Below, one piece after another: positions 12,073-23,092 of a DNA stretch of 64,000 nt; position 1 is the first letter of the stretch; every line of letters starts with the position of its first letter. The stretch lies in NCBI GenBank assembly GCA_029747585.1, contig JAPEVF010000060.1, forward strand, positions 1 through 64,000, in the 5' to 3' direction. The position numbers and the translations under genes were made by a program. This DNA comes from Pleurotus djamor. Lineage: Eukaryota > Basidiomycota > Agaricomycetes > Agaricales > Pleurotaceae. The notes beneath the pieces were generated by a model that saw only the letters and a program-made list of their open reading frames with translations, searched no databases and was not told the origin of the DNA.

Positions 12073-13752
12073 TCACCATCCATAGACTTTGGGAGGCCAC
12101 TCCGGGATGATATCCCAATCGGCGGTGTACGTTTGTGTGAAATCAACCTTGTCAACATATTCCTCCAGAAGGGACAAGTCCGACATGAAAGCCTCTGATT
12201 GGAGTGGTGGTGTCAGGACGGGTGAGGCCCCTGGGCTGCACGGAGAGGGTTCTTTGATAATGTCAATGAGCTTCAATCGTTTCTTGAAGCGATCTCTTTG
12301 CTCGGCAATGATAGCGAGTTGAAGGATGGATAGGAGCGGATCCTCGGATAGGCGCAGAGTATGGAGGTTGGGGCAAAGGAGATTGGTACCATCGACGTGG
12401 CCTTTGGGCAAGGAAAGTGCGGAGATGATTCCATGGGCCGATCGACGGCTGATGACCAGTATCATAAGGGACGGCAAAGATGAGAAGANGGTTTTCCATT
12501 CTACATGGGAGGGGTCGGTAGCATAAACGGTACCGAGCCATAGCTCTTGCACGCCCCCGAGGTTGAACATGATTGGGGTATCGAGAAGGAACATATGAGG
12601 TTGGATACGACCATCTATCTGAAACTTGTCTGGCGTGGAGATGATGGCNTGAAGGTAGTAATCTCGCCAAAGGCTGGGAGACAGTGGAATGTATGAGGAA
12701 TCTNTCGGGCACGCGCTGGTGAACCTCAACTCCTTGAGAGTTTCGCATTGGGTGTCATACAAGGGGAAGATCTCTGCGAGGGTTTCATCTGGACGACACC
12801 CATTTCCCCACTGGAAATAGGTGATGGGGTGATACAAGATGATGAGATTCGGAAGCTTCACGTTGGATATGAGGTTATTTAGGCAAAGTGACCGTAAGTT
12901 CGGTAGAGGGATCTTTTCGAACTGCGTGGACGGGTCATCGTCATCGAGAAAGAAGTTGACCAAGTCGAGTACTTCCAACTGGGGAGAAGCACGAAGGATT
13001 CCTAGAAATTGGCTTATGGTGTGAAGAGGACGAGTGTGTCTATTTTCGGAAAGACAGAGGTGGGTAAGTCCGGAAAATGAATGGTCGGGTAGGGAGGTAG
13101 GGAAGTTTTTCAAGGTCAATCGGCGTAATTGGGGGGTGCATCCATCGAATAACTTTCGTGGCCGCCAGCTTTCGAGGACACTCCACGGACGGAAGACATG
13201 ATTTTGCGTAGAGAGGGACAGACTCTCAAGATTGGGCATGGGAGTGGTCATGATGACCAGTTCGCCCAAAGCGCTTTCATAAGCATTAAGGAGGTGGAGC
13301 TGCCGTATACGATGCGCTTTGGGAGTTAGCTCGTTGAGCAAGGCTACNGAACCACCTTCGTTCTGGCTAGGCAATTGAGGATGATCGCCCGGAGGCGACG
13401 GGGGTGCCGTAAAGTACCAATGAGAAGGGCTTAGGTGCAAAGACTCATCNGAGTAAACATCTATCATCGCGTCCTGACCGGATCGNCCGAGGGAGAGTAT
13501 GGATAGAGGGCCCTCCGAGCGGTATATCTTGGCCCACAAAGCTGGGAAGGCAAGTGCGGCGGTGTGCCACTTCCTACAAACGCGATATAGAGACCTAATT
13601 TCTGGCATGAAGGGGCACATGAGGTAAGAATCCGGGAGATAGGATTGAGGAGATTGGAACTCGAGTACGTATGAAAAGATCATTGCCAGGACCTCGATTG
13701 GGATCAGCTGAACCGGAGACGTTAGATTTCGGAGAGACCGGAGACCTGACAC
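12073..13752 (-). CDS. F-box/LRR-like protein
   Basis: A single-exon frame of 559 residues. Near the N-terminus, LIPIEVLAMIFSYVLEF followed some 25 residues later by RVCRKWHTAALAFPALWAKI is the F-box signature typical of Agaricomycete F-box families. The F-box binds Skp1 in SCF ubiquitin ligases. The rest has irregular Leu-rich spacing (for example LPNLRSLCLNNL, LETLKELRFTS, LCPNLHTLRLSED), suggesting a degenerate LRR substrate-binding region. Substrate unknown. The first Met (MSGLRSLRN) gives a normal distance to the F-box. Five N bases occur within the gene but no frameshift is needed. It is transcribed divergently from the HORMA-kinase gene. Such genes are numerous and fast evolving in this group. 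Confidence 0.8.
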   Translation of the reverse strand: MSGLRSLRNLTSPVQLIPIEVLAMIFSYVLEFQSPQSYLPDSYLMCPFMPEIRSLYRVCRKWHTAALAFPALWAKIYRSEGPLSILSLXRSGQDAMIDVYXDESLHLSPSHWYFTAPPSPPGDHPQLPSQNEGGXVALLNELTPKAHRIRQLHLLNAYESALGELVIMTTPMPNLESLSLSTQNHVFRPWSVLESWRPRKLFDGCTPQLRRLTLKNFPTSLPDHSFSGLTHLCLSENRHTRPLHTISQFLGILRASPQLEVLDLVNFFLDDDDPSTQFEKIPLPNLRSLCLNNLISNVKLPNLIILYHPITYFQWGNGCRPDETLAEIFPLYDTQCETLKELRFTSACPXDSSYIPLSPSLWRDYYLXAIISTPDKFQIDGRIQPHMFLLDTPIMFNLGGVQELWLGTVYATDPSHVEWKTXFSSLPSLMILVISRRSAHGIISALSLPKGHVDGTNLLCPNLHTLRLSEDPLLSILQLAIIAEQRDRFKKRLKLIDIIKEPSPCSPGASPVLTPPLQSEAFMSDLSLLEEYVDKVDFTQTYTADWDIIPEWPPKVYGW

Positions 13753-14235
13753 AGTACTGTTTGCCTTGCCCTCGATTAGGCCAAGCTAGTAGATTATGAG
13801 ATGTCAGTCAGCGTAAATGACCGTCGATTGAATTGGCCGCACCTGTCTATTAGAAAGTTCCCTGGGGGCTCTGTAGCAAGCAAATTAGACACGAGTCAAT
13901 TANAGGTCTGAGGTGCCAAACTCCAAATCGTTACATCTTCCGGACCTCCGCCAAAAGTTCGTCCAATAGTTCAGANATTCGGCCGTGCATGGACACTTTC
14001 GGAGTGCAGCGAGTGCTCGTACGCTTGGTACAACGATTGTGNAGTGGGTGGTCAGAGTCATTCAGCGCCAGGNCAACAGCACTGGTTCAACCGAGCGATC
14101 TTATCTTATCTAAGGTACACCAACCACTGATCACAGATCAGCGCTTCATGGTTTCTCGCCTCNGNNGCTCGTCTAAGTGGGAGCATCGAAAGCAAAAGAT
14201 GTCCATCATTCCTTCCCAACTCTATCACATCACTC
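13753..14235. promoter_or_regulatory. Divergent intergenic region (F-box gene / HORMA-kinase gene)
   Basis: About 480 bases between two head-to-head genes, so it should hold both promoters. I see no clear TATA box. It contains several N bases. Confidence 0.4.
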
Positions 14236-17200
14236 ATGCAGGAGACTCTGAAGACAGACCAACTGTCTTCCCACATCTATATCAAGTTGACGCAGATAGT
14301 CCAGGCAACCCGTGCAACCGAGCCCGCACATAAACAGCCAACCGACACCGTGGAGGATAAATGGGTAAGGTGTCCTTTGAAATGCCAATCTAGCTTGACG
14401 ACACCATCCTTACTGGCTTAAAAAGTTTAATCTATCCACGCCCTGTTCAAACCTTTTGACTGGTGATGTACGGTTGACGTACCTTACAATATCGTCTTTC
14501 CTCGCTACGAATTGTGCACCACCGCCATTGGAACTACAAGTGCTCCTCGNTGTCCCCGAAAGGATGGCACTGAATAAGGCTCTCTGCTNCCGATCTAAGA
14601 CTGGGTTTTTATCCGAAATTCCNCTGGTCAGCGGCGCGCACAACTCTATCCTTCTGGAGACACACACTTTGACATTTCTTCCCAACGATCCGAACATCTC
14701 ACCTGCACCTTTGGTGCATCTTGCAGACATGTATAAACACGGCGTNATTCTATTCCGCAGCCTCTTCAGCTTGTTGCATNTATTGCCTACGTGGTCTTTG
14801 CGTCGACGTCTGAGACGCCTACGGAGTCGAAGCCATGGTCTGGACATNGTTGTCCGTCTGAAGGATCCTCCCACGCGTCANACTGAATCATGTATGCATC
14901 TGGCTATCTCTATCTCAGTTCACCTCCCTGAAATTTCCCTAAAACAGCGAGCAGGAATGTCCCTCTATTCTTTATGTCTCAAACAGAGAGCCANACCCTC
15001 GGCTCTATTGCGCATCCGGGCGGCGTTCTTACGCTTACCACAACGCATCTCTCCAGCGCAGACTTTAGTATCGTTGAGAAAGAGGGCCTTCTGTCTACAC
15101 TGATCTGTGACCCCTCGGAACTTCCTGTCCCAACTACCCCAGAGCCCATTGACAACCACTCGCTGCCGATACCTCTTCCAGACTCTCCATATGTGTCGAG
15201 GCGGCCTAGCGGCTCGTTCCATGCTAGGAAGTCTATATCAGCAAACAGTGACTCTTTACATTCATTGCCAACAGTACGGACTCGTCCATCCTCTCGTTTG
15301 AGCGGAAACTCGGGTTCACCGGCGACCACTAGGTCGTCGTCTCTACGCAGTTCGATCACTTTTANCCACCGTCCTCGCAGCTACAGTTCGNCAAGAACAT
15401 TCGAAGCACCGAAATTGACTCTGGATATAGCGTTTGGGAAGCCTGCGNATCGACGTGTTCAGATTCCCCTAGTGCATTCACTCAGCATGAGCTGTGTTGC
15501 TGACCCNCAATCTGTCCCAAACCCTGCCTCTTCGCGGCCTGCGGTCTCCNTGTCTAAATCGCTATCCAGTCTCTCCCCGTTGCTCAAACATGCNGTTGAC
15601 TATGTNTCTTCCTCTCCAAAGTCAAAGTTTCCACACGATGCACTCTTGTCGACGGCTAGTAGCATGGATATCTCAAAGAATCGGAGTATTAGGGAAGTAG
15701 ACTGGACCAAATGCCTTGTATTTCGAGTGAGTCCCCCTTTACGAGAATTACACCGTTAACGATGCTCAATCTACATCTTGGAGAAATCCTTGGCCTTTTT
15801 TCAGTCCGTTTTGTCACAAGGGCACAGAGATGATTGTGAGTGAGTCGATCTCTCGATTATACATAGGGAGANCGTTTCACTCATGTTACTTAGATATCTC
15901 CAGGTTTTGACNATATGTCAACATCTGGCGATGCAGGACGAACTGACGGCCGTTCTACGCGATTGCAGAACAATCATAATAAACATGGACAAGGTCTGAT
16001 CTCATACAATACGAACTCGACACTCGTTCATCACANTCCCAGATCGCCCTTCATGCACATGTCCTNCCAAGGCTGTTCCAAGATGTCATCCATCAGGACT
16101 GGATCGAAATTACTCAACACCTGTCAAGTCTTACGGATGCCGCTTTTCTCCACTCAATTTCGCAACTCGAAGACCTTGATGTCAAAGAATTGCGGGATTC
16201 TCTTCAATGGTACGTCTCACTGGCATCGCTCTTCTATCTTCATTCAATGTCTCGAGAAACCAGATCCTCGACAGAATGCCTCTGCTCGACCTCCCGNATA
16301 GCTCTGAGTTTGACAATAAAGTTCGCAAGCTCATATTTAGGTTATCCAAGAAAACCAGTTCATTACCTTCCTCGCTATTTATCGAAGACGTGACTCCGCC
16401 GGTGGGAGAAGCCGTTTTCGGAGGGACGTTTGGGGATATATATCGAACGACTTATCAGGGCATGGACGTCGCCCTCAAGAGGATTCGTATGTTTCGCCGC
16501 GACTCAGATCACCTTCGGACCTGGGAAGTGAGTCTTGGGAACATATCTTCTGCCTGTCAACATCAGTTCATCAGAGCTTACCTATCATAGAAACTTTGTC
16601 GTGAGGCGATCCTTTGGCAGACGCTGGATCATGACAATGTCCTGCCATTCATTGGCATCGACATGCATTCGTTCCCATCCTCCTGTTGCTTGGTGTCGCC
16701 ATGGATGACCCATGGGACGATTGTCAAATACATGGAAGATTTTGGAAACTCCCGGTTTTTTATCCAGGTCAGTCCTACTATTCTTTGGATACGTATGTGT
16801 GGCCCCGACTAACCAAAGTCTTTCCGTTTCTAGATCGAAGAAATAGCGAAAGGCCTTGAATACTTACACTCTCGTGGTATTGCACATGGCGACCTGCGTG
16901 GGGTACGTCTAGCGTTCGTTTGACCGGCTGTGTATTGACCGTGTCAAGACCAATATTCTCGTTGATAGTTATCACTGTTCCAAACTCGCAGACTTTGGCC
17001 TAGCCGTCTTTTCCGATGCAACTGCGGCCACGAGTTCTGTCACTCAAGGAGGATCTGTCCGATGGATGGCGCCTGAGTTGTTGCTGCCGGAACAGTTTGG
17101 CATGGAATCGTTCCACCGCAGCCATGCGAGTGATATGTATAGCTATGCTTGTGTGATCTACGAGGTGAGCGAGTCGCCGCATATCTCAAACCCTAAATCT

Positions 17201-17450
17201 CAAGTCTGTCGTCTCATCGTGTTAGTTACATACTCGACAGATCCCTTGGCAAGGAATTCAAAGGGATGCTCAGGTTGTCATCAAAGTTGCTGCTGGTGAA
17301 CGCATGGGTCGACCATCTTGTATCCCACCCTTTTCGGATGACCTGTGGGCCATCGTCGAACTATGCTGGACCCATGTACCCTCCGAGAGGCTGACCGCTA
17401 CCCAAGTGATCAAACTGTTGCAGGGACATGCCTCGCAGCCTTACGCGTGA
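14236..17450 (+). CDS. ATG13-like HORMA domain fused to a protein kinase
   Basis: The N-terminal third resembles the HORMA domain of autophagy protein ATG13: KTDQLSSHIYIKLTQIV, then KW|FNLSTPCSNLL across an intron (about 14360-14421), PPLELQVLL, LETHTLTFLP, a MYKHG..LFRSLFSLLH block, a basic RRRLRRL patch, and HPGGVLTLTTTHLSSADFSI (15017-15076). A Ser-rich linker follows (15150-15730). Canonical introns at 15729-15806 and about 15838-15895 then join it, in frame, to a complete kinase domain: GGTFGDIYR (P-loop), VALKRIR (Lys), HGDLRG with TNILV after an intron (catalytic Asp present), ADFGLAVF (DFG) and MAPE. The HGDLRG loop and overall look match the tyrosine-kinase-like families expanded in Agaricomycetes, not ATG1. 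All catalytic residues seem present. ATG13 normally recruits ATG1; here a kinase is in the same chain. Alternative: two genes, with the first ending at 15759 if the 15729 intron is retained. Start chosen at the Met just before KTDQ, as in ATG13 proteins. Confidence 0.65.
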
Positions 17451-17938
17451 ATGATGAATTATGTCTATGTACCAACGTATGAATGTACCATAGTATTTTG
17501 TGTAAACATTGATGCTTGTGGGGATGCTTGTGGGTACTAATGACCTTCAAAAGACACCCTAATCCTGGATCCAAGTATGTACTCAAGGAACCGAACTTGA
17601 ACAGGAAGCTTGACAATCGCCCATGAGCCTCACATATCGTGGTCACGGTCGTGCNAACAGAATGCTCCCAGTTGACCCCGTTCGCGTGAGGCCTGAGGTA
17701 GGTATTTGGGGGGATCATTTCCTCAGATTCGTGTTGACCCTTAGCAGATCCCAAACCATAAATCGGCGGCCCAGCGATGTAGATAGCCACCTTCCTTCGT
17801 TTTGCACNTCCAACGTCGCAACCCATGATATCTTCGTNCGAAGGGCGGACTACTTGTTTCTGACCTCTGACTGTCAAGAATGAGTGTGGATTCAAGAAAC
17901 GAAGTGGGATAAAGATTAAGGANAAATGNAGTAAATGA
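17451..17938. other. 3' intergenic region between convergent genes
   Basis: Separates the stops of the kinase fusion (+) and SAM50 (-). Nothing coding recognised; both 3' UTRs should lie here. Confidence 0.5.
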
Positions 17939-19759
17939 TCACAGAAACTCAAGACCCATGCCAACCTGTAAGCCCTTCCGCGTTGCATCACTCNTACTCG
18001 CCACAAGTGGAACACCGAAGTTCACCTCCACTCGAACTGGGTCGAACCGGTATATCAATCCAAGTCCAACAGAGACGGAGGGCCTGCGTAGGGAATTACG
18101 GATCTCAGATGCCAGAGGTTGACCTACAATTCGCAAAGAGGGTAGGNTTAGATGAGTTGAGATGTATGCANGGAATGACTTACTCTGATCTATTGCATCC
18201 AGTCTTCCTGCATTGACGAAACCATGAATTTTCACGGGCCAGTGCGGTTTTCGAGGAACGCTTGATATGACGCTAAGGCCTGTGCTCCAGAATAGGTCTC
18301 CGCCTAGGGAATCAGCTTTGTGGACAGCAAGTCAGTAAGGTAATAAGTGGGAGGAAAACGTGACAGGAACACTTACGACCATCCCGTGGGCCAAGGCCAT
18401 TATGTCGGAACATACGAACGCTCGTCGGTCCACCCAATTGAAAACGATCAGAAAAGAGTGTTGGTTTGTCATGTAACCCCCAAAGGAGTCCCGCACGACT
18501 TCCGAGTGAAACGGTCTAAAGCGGATAAGCTTGGAAGAAAAGAGCGATGAGAACGAAGCTCACTACACCCGGCCATATGGGTCGAGACACCTGAGCTTCA
18601 GAGTCGACTTTGTAGAATGCCGCGTCCCCTCCCAAACCAGCCAACTCCTGGAAAANCTTGAGATGGCATCCCTGCGATCCGTTTATACGGTCATCACGTG
18701 TATCCAACGTCCATGTGTGTGACAAGGCAGACTTGGATGTTTGGCCGCCAGATCGCCGCATGCTTATTGAAGCTGTAGGGGCGAACGCTCCAATGTGCCG
18801 CATTACAGNTTCGTAGCTGAACTCGTGCAACCCATATCCAGCATTGGACGCACCAGTCTATTTGAAAGAGTCAATGAATTAACGTTATGGAGTCGAGGGT
18901 GGCAGCTGACCTAGCTCACCCTGACAGTAGCTTTCAAGCCCCGAAGCGTCTCGAAAGAAGAGGCGAATGTGGTGTTGTCGCGTTCGAGGCCAGTTATGGA
19001 TACTTCTCCTCGGGTCTTGAGATCGGACGAGAGGGGGGCTTCAANGGACGCTCTGAAAGATCGCCTGGTTTTAGTCCCCATAGACAAATTGGCTTCAAAA
19101 GTCTCTGCGCCGCCAAAAACATTCCGGACGCGACCAGTTGCACTCTACCCGAGGTCAATATTTATGGTTTTACCAGCTCAGAGGNGTCACTCACCGCGCT
19201 GCCCTCTTCATTTCCGAGCTCCGTCGAAGTATTGAGGAAGAACCTGCCTTTTTCGCGAGTATGAAAGACAAGGTCAACTGCACCGGCTGGNGCTAGGGAN
19301 TTCCGTGCCTCCTCGATTTTCACCTCGACCGTTTTAAAGACGTCAGTTTCATTGAACNGGTGACTGATCTTCCGAGCAGCTAGCAGCAGTTTCTCGAGTT
19401 CCTGGGGTCCTTCCTCNAAGTTGGAAAGCATGGGTTGCATCAACGAGGCTAGAAAACCTGGTCGCGTCGCCTTGGTTCCCTCGACGCGTACTTCGGAGAG
19501 CAAAAAGGGTGTTTTTAGATTTGAATTTATCTAGAGCGCATTGTTCAACGAAGGCAAGCTGTTTGGAACAATGGCCTATGTTACTCACAACCTCTGAAAG
19601 ATGCATCACCGCTGACTCGTATTCTCCCCGAAGCCTCCGAGCGATCCTTCCTTCCTGCCATTTCAGCACTTTTTGTATGTCTTCATCCCGTGGCTCCAAG
19701 TCTCGTCGTGCAGAGGAATCCTGAAGGGGAGGNCTCAATGGAGGTGTATCGGTGTCCAT
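17939..19759 (-). CDS. SAM50: SAM50/TOB55 mitochondrial outer-membrane beta-barrel assembly protein
   Basis: Core subunit of the SAM complex, which folds beta-barrel proteins into the mitochondrial outer membrane (Omp85 family). The N-terminus is acidic or polar, then KVLKWQEGRIARRLRGEYES. A short intron (about 19520-19590) joins LSEV to INSNLKTPFLLSEVRVEG, the start of the single POTRA domain. KISH.FNETDVFKTVEVKIEEA and VDLVFHTREKGRFFLNTSTE follow, then the barrel. Barrel segments seen include TASISMRRSGGQTSKSAL, TLDTRDDRINGSQG and FQELAGLGGDAAFYKVDSEA. The C-terminus, IYRFDPVRVEVNFGVPLVAS to GLQVGMGLEFL, matches the conserved last strands and beta-signal of fungal Sam50. Several short introns interrupt the gene, with N bases but no visible break. 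It should be essential and single copy, which makes it a good anchor for orthology. Confidence 0.9.
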
Positions 19760-20122
19760 GGCCGACGGAGGAGAAGGTCAAGGGAAAGAACGGGAGTTGG
19801 TCCGATCAACCTTTCTTCCACGTGGAGTACCCCTATGACTTCAAGTTCAGTGAACTCGCTGCCGCTCTCCCAATATTCGCCCTCTCACCTGCGAAAATAA
19901 AGTATATAAGTANNNNCTGGTNTTGATTATNATTAGAAGCACTTCTGAGAGTTGGCTGACGATTTGAGTATCTTGTCCGAGGACGCGATCTAAGGATAAA
20001 ACAAGCACATACAAATTGAATGGACTCTAATTTACGATCGGAATCACGTGAGCGTTTCTCCCCTAAAAATTTCTTACAACCCCGGAGCTTCGTTGGGGGC
20101 CGCCTCTTGATTCCNTACCACC
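19760..20122. promoter_or_regulatory. Divergent promoter region SAM50 / MATE transporter
   Basis: About 360 bases between two divergent starts, including a run of four N at 19914-19917 and an AT-rich patch (AAAATAAAGTATATAAG, about 19893-19909). No defined site can be assigned. Confidence 0.4.
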
Positions 20123-22522
20123 ATGTCGGCTACCTTTGCCCACTATCAGGGCCCTGCGTCTCTCCCGTCCGACTACGCTTTGGTTTCACGCTATGCCGCT
20201 GCTCATCCTGACAACGAACAACCTATAGAGTCTGACGATGAAGATGAAGATGCTCTGAGTTCTAATAATTCGCTNGACGGTCAAACTTCGCGAGCCCACA
20301 GTCCTCGCCGAAAAAGCCTCCCATCCGCGCCTTACTTTCGCCGTCCTACCGTTATTAGCATGCCCCCATCACGACGGGGACCCCGTTCGACGTCTCATGT
20401 ATCAGAAACCACCCCTTTGCTCCCTGCTCCAGATGTTCCTCGTATGATAGAAGATAACGATGAAGACGGCCCGAGCTCTCATACAACGACTGNCATGTTT
20501 TGGGAAGAACTTCGAGTCTTAACCCGCTATGCCCTGCCAGTCTATGGGTATGTCCCTTCATAGCTTATCTTGGTGAAGACCTGATGAATTTACGTGTCGT
20601 GTGACCAGTACACATCTCCTGGAATACAGCCTGGTAATGGCTTCCGTTGTATCCATTGGTCACTTATCTACGACTGCTCTCGCAGCCATTACACTCGGCT
20701 CCATGACCGCAAGTGTCTCGGGCTTCAGCATCATCCAAGGTTTCACCAGTGCCTTGGACACTATGCTTCCAGCTGCTTGGACATCGTCCGATCCCAAACT
20801 TGTCGGACTTTGGTCGCAGCGAATGGGTACGTAATGTGCTTCTATTGCCTCCGTGAAGCCCTTACCCCGGTTTTCAAATCAGGTGTGGTGATGGCTGCCA
20901 CTTTGATTGTACGTACCACATAAACATTCTTCCTAAGCTTTGTGGCTAAGATGACTTGTTCCTGTAGCCTATACTTGGAGTATGGCTCAATGCAGAGAGC
21001 ATCCTGCTTGTTCTGAAGCAAGATCCGGAAGTTGCTCGTCTTGCGGCAATTTATTTGCGATGGATATCATTTGGCTTGCCGGGTTCGTTCTGGATTGACT
21101 CATCGCGTCTGCTAATCTCCACTGATGCTCCGCCCATGTAGGTTATGCGTTCAATTGTGTCAGCCGGTTCAGTAATTTTCTCTCCGCCTTCAACCACCGT
21201 TGCTGAACAACCNAACTAAAGGCGGTATTTTCAATCACAAGGCCTTTTCGCAGTTCCCACCCGTATCATCTTCGTTGTGGCACCCATCAATGTNCTTTTG
21301 AATTACATACTAGGTATGCTTATTTCGTCAGAAGACTGTAAACTTTCTNACTCTCTAGCNGATAGTATGGGGACCTGAACCAATTCGCCTCGGTTTCATC
21401 GGAGCTCCCATCGCCAGCGCCATATCATTCAACTTGGTATCTTTCGCGTCCATCATATACGGAGTCTTCTTTGTTCCTAAAACCGCTTGGCATCCGTTTT
21501 CCCGTCGCACCTTTACTAGCTTGGGCGTTTTGGTCCAACTCGGGCTTGGAGGCGTCGGTCTGNATCTTTCCACCGCTCGCGTTGATTGTCACTTATAGNA
21601 TTTCTAGGCCAGACCGCGTCTGAGTGGTGGGCATGGGAACTTGTTGGCCTCGCGGCTAGTTTGTACGGTGACTTTCCCCCAGCTACTCTACTCCAATGCT
21701 AAACCTGCCGTAGGCTTGGCCCTGTCACACTTGCCACACAATCTGTCCTACTCGTCTCTGCCTCCACCACTTTCCAAGCCCCGTTCGCTCTCGGGGTTGC
21801 CACCTCTGTCAGGTACCGACTGATTCTCTGACCTATTCTCGCGTTCCTTGACCGACTCGTCACCTTCACAGAATCGGCAACCTTCTTGGAGAGAAGAATG
21901 CGCGTCGAGCTGGTGTAGCGGCCAGTACTGCAATCGTCATGGGCGTTGCCATCGCATTTGTTTGGAGTGCCATGTTCTTGACGTTCCGGAACTCGTGGGC
22001 ATACCTCTTCAACGATGACCCTGGTGCGTCTTCCAGATCAAACGGATCAAGATTTGCGTTGTTATTCATAGTCATGCTTCACAGAGGTTGTGAAAATGGT
22101 TGCCTCCATCCTGCCCCTGGTCGCACTCTTTCAAGTATTTGACGGGACCTCGGCCGTGACTGCCGGTATCCTTAGAGCTCGAGGAAAACAAGTACGTTAG
22201 CATCCCATCCTAGACGTATCATTTGATGAACTGATTGACTTTTTCGCTTCATTGTTTCATTTATCAGTTGACTGGCGCCCTCCTCAATCTAAGCTCGTAC
22301 TACGTCATTGGTATCCCTTTCGGTGTTTGGCTCACCTTCTCGTGCAACCTTAAACTCTACGGCTTGTGGATTGGGTTGACGGTGTCACTGGTGTACTGCG
22401 CAGTGCTTAGCACAATGATATCGTTGAAGACGGATTGGGATAGAGAGGTTCGGAAGGTCCTGGAGAGATTGAATGAGGAGCATAAGATTCAGCGAGGCAG
22501 GGACACCGAGAGAGATGCTTGA
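20123..22522 (+). CDS. MATE-family efflux transporter
   Basis: Multidrug and toxic compound extrusion (MatE) transporter, a membrane antiporter exporting small organic compounds. The first exon encodes a long polar, acidic N-terminal tail (about 120 residues, HYQGPASLPSDYALVSRYAA at the start), usual for fungal MATE proteins, before FWEELRVLTRYALPVYG. Later exons give the transmembrane core: LSTTALAAITLGSMTASVSG, FSIIQGFTSALDTMLPAAWT, VVAPINVLLNYIL, then RLGFIGAPIASAISFNLVS, RIGNLLGEKNARRAGVAAS and DGTSAVTAGILRARGKQ. The last exon (VYCAVLSTMISLKTDWDRE) ends in a charged tail. Short introns are frequent, for example from about 20548 to 20607 and after 20826. Exon edges between 21080 and 21240 are the least certain, with N bases there. 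Substrate unknown. Related to yeast Erc1-type MATE proteins. Confidence 0.85.
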
Positions 22523-23092
22523 AAGGCCCAAGCGCGGACTGATTTAATTAATGAATTCATGACTTACTCAATCTATCATTACCTGATCTACGAATAGTAG
22601 TAGCCGTGTTTTATTGACGATTGAACTGAAGTAGTTTACCTTCACTCGCCCGTGTATGGTGTGCACGTCCTGGCTCATTATCTGCCCGGATTTGAGCCTT
22701 GGTGATGGTTCTTCGACTTGATTTCTCCGGTGTAACGCCAGTCCTAACATACAAGAGGTCGGATCAGCTCTACATCTTTGCTTTCCCCGTCAAGATGGTG
22801 CAAATAATGTCTTGCAAAAGGAGACGCATTCAGAAATTAGTGCTATCATCATATTCTTTAGTGTTTACCCAGCGGAAGAAGATTTACTTATGTACCTATC
22901 GTCCAAAGAGAGCATGCTGCTTAGTCTACGATCTATCAATTGACTCAACTCGTTGACTGCATTTCGAACTGCCTTATATTTTCATGAATGAAGCCCTCGC
23001 GCTCCACAGGGACCAAGTGGTGGTCCAATGGCAGCTGATGGGAGTCCGCACAAAGTCGAAGCAAGGATTCCAACCCCGCGAATATTGGGAAG
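22523..23092. other. Intergenic, nothing recognised
   Basis: Lies between the MATE stop and the second F-box gene, both on the + strand. It should hold the MATE terminator and the F-box promoter. No motif stands out. Confidence 0.4.

Noticed and set aside
15729..15806. Stop at 15759 as the end of a separate ATG13-like gene
   Set aside because: The stop lies inside a sequence with GTGAGT and CCTTTTTTCAG ends. Removing it, and the next canonical intron, keeps the frame into the kinase. Fusion is preferred, but the alternative is stated.
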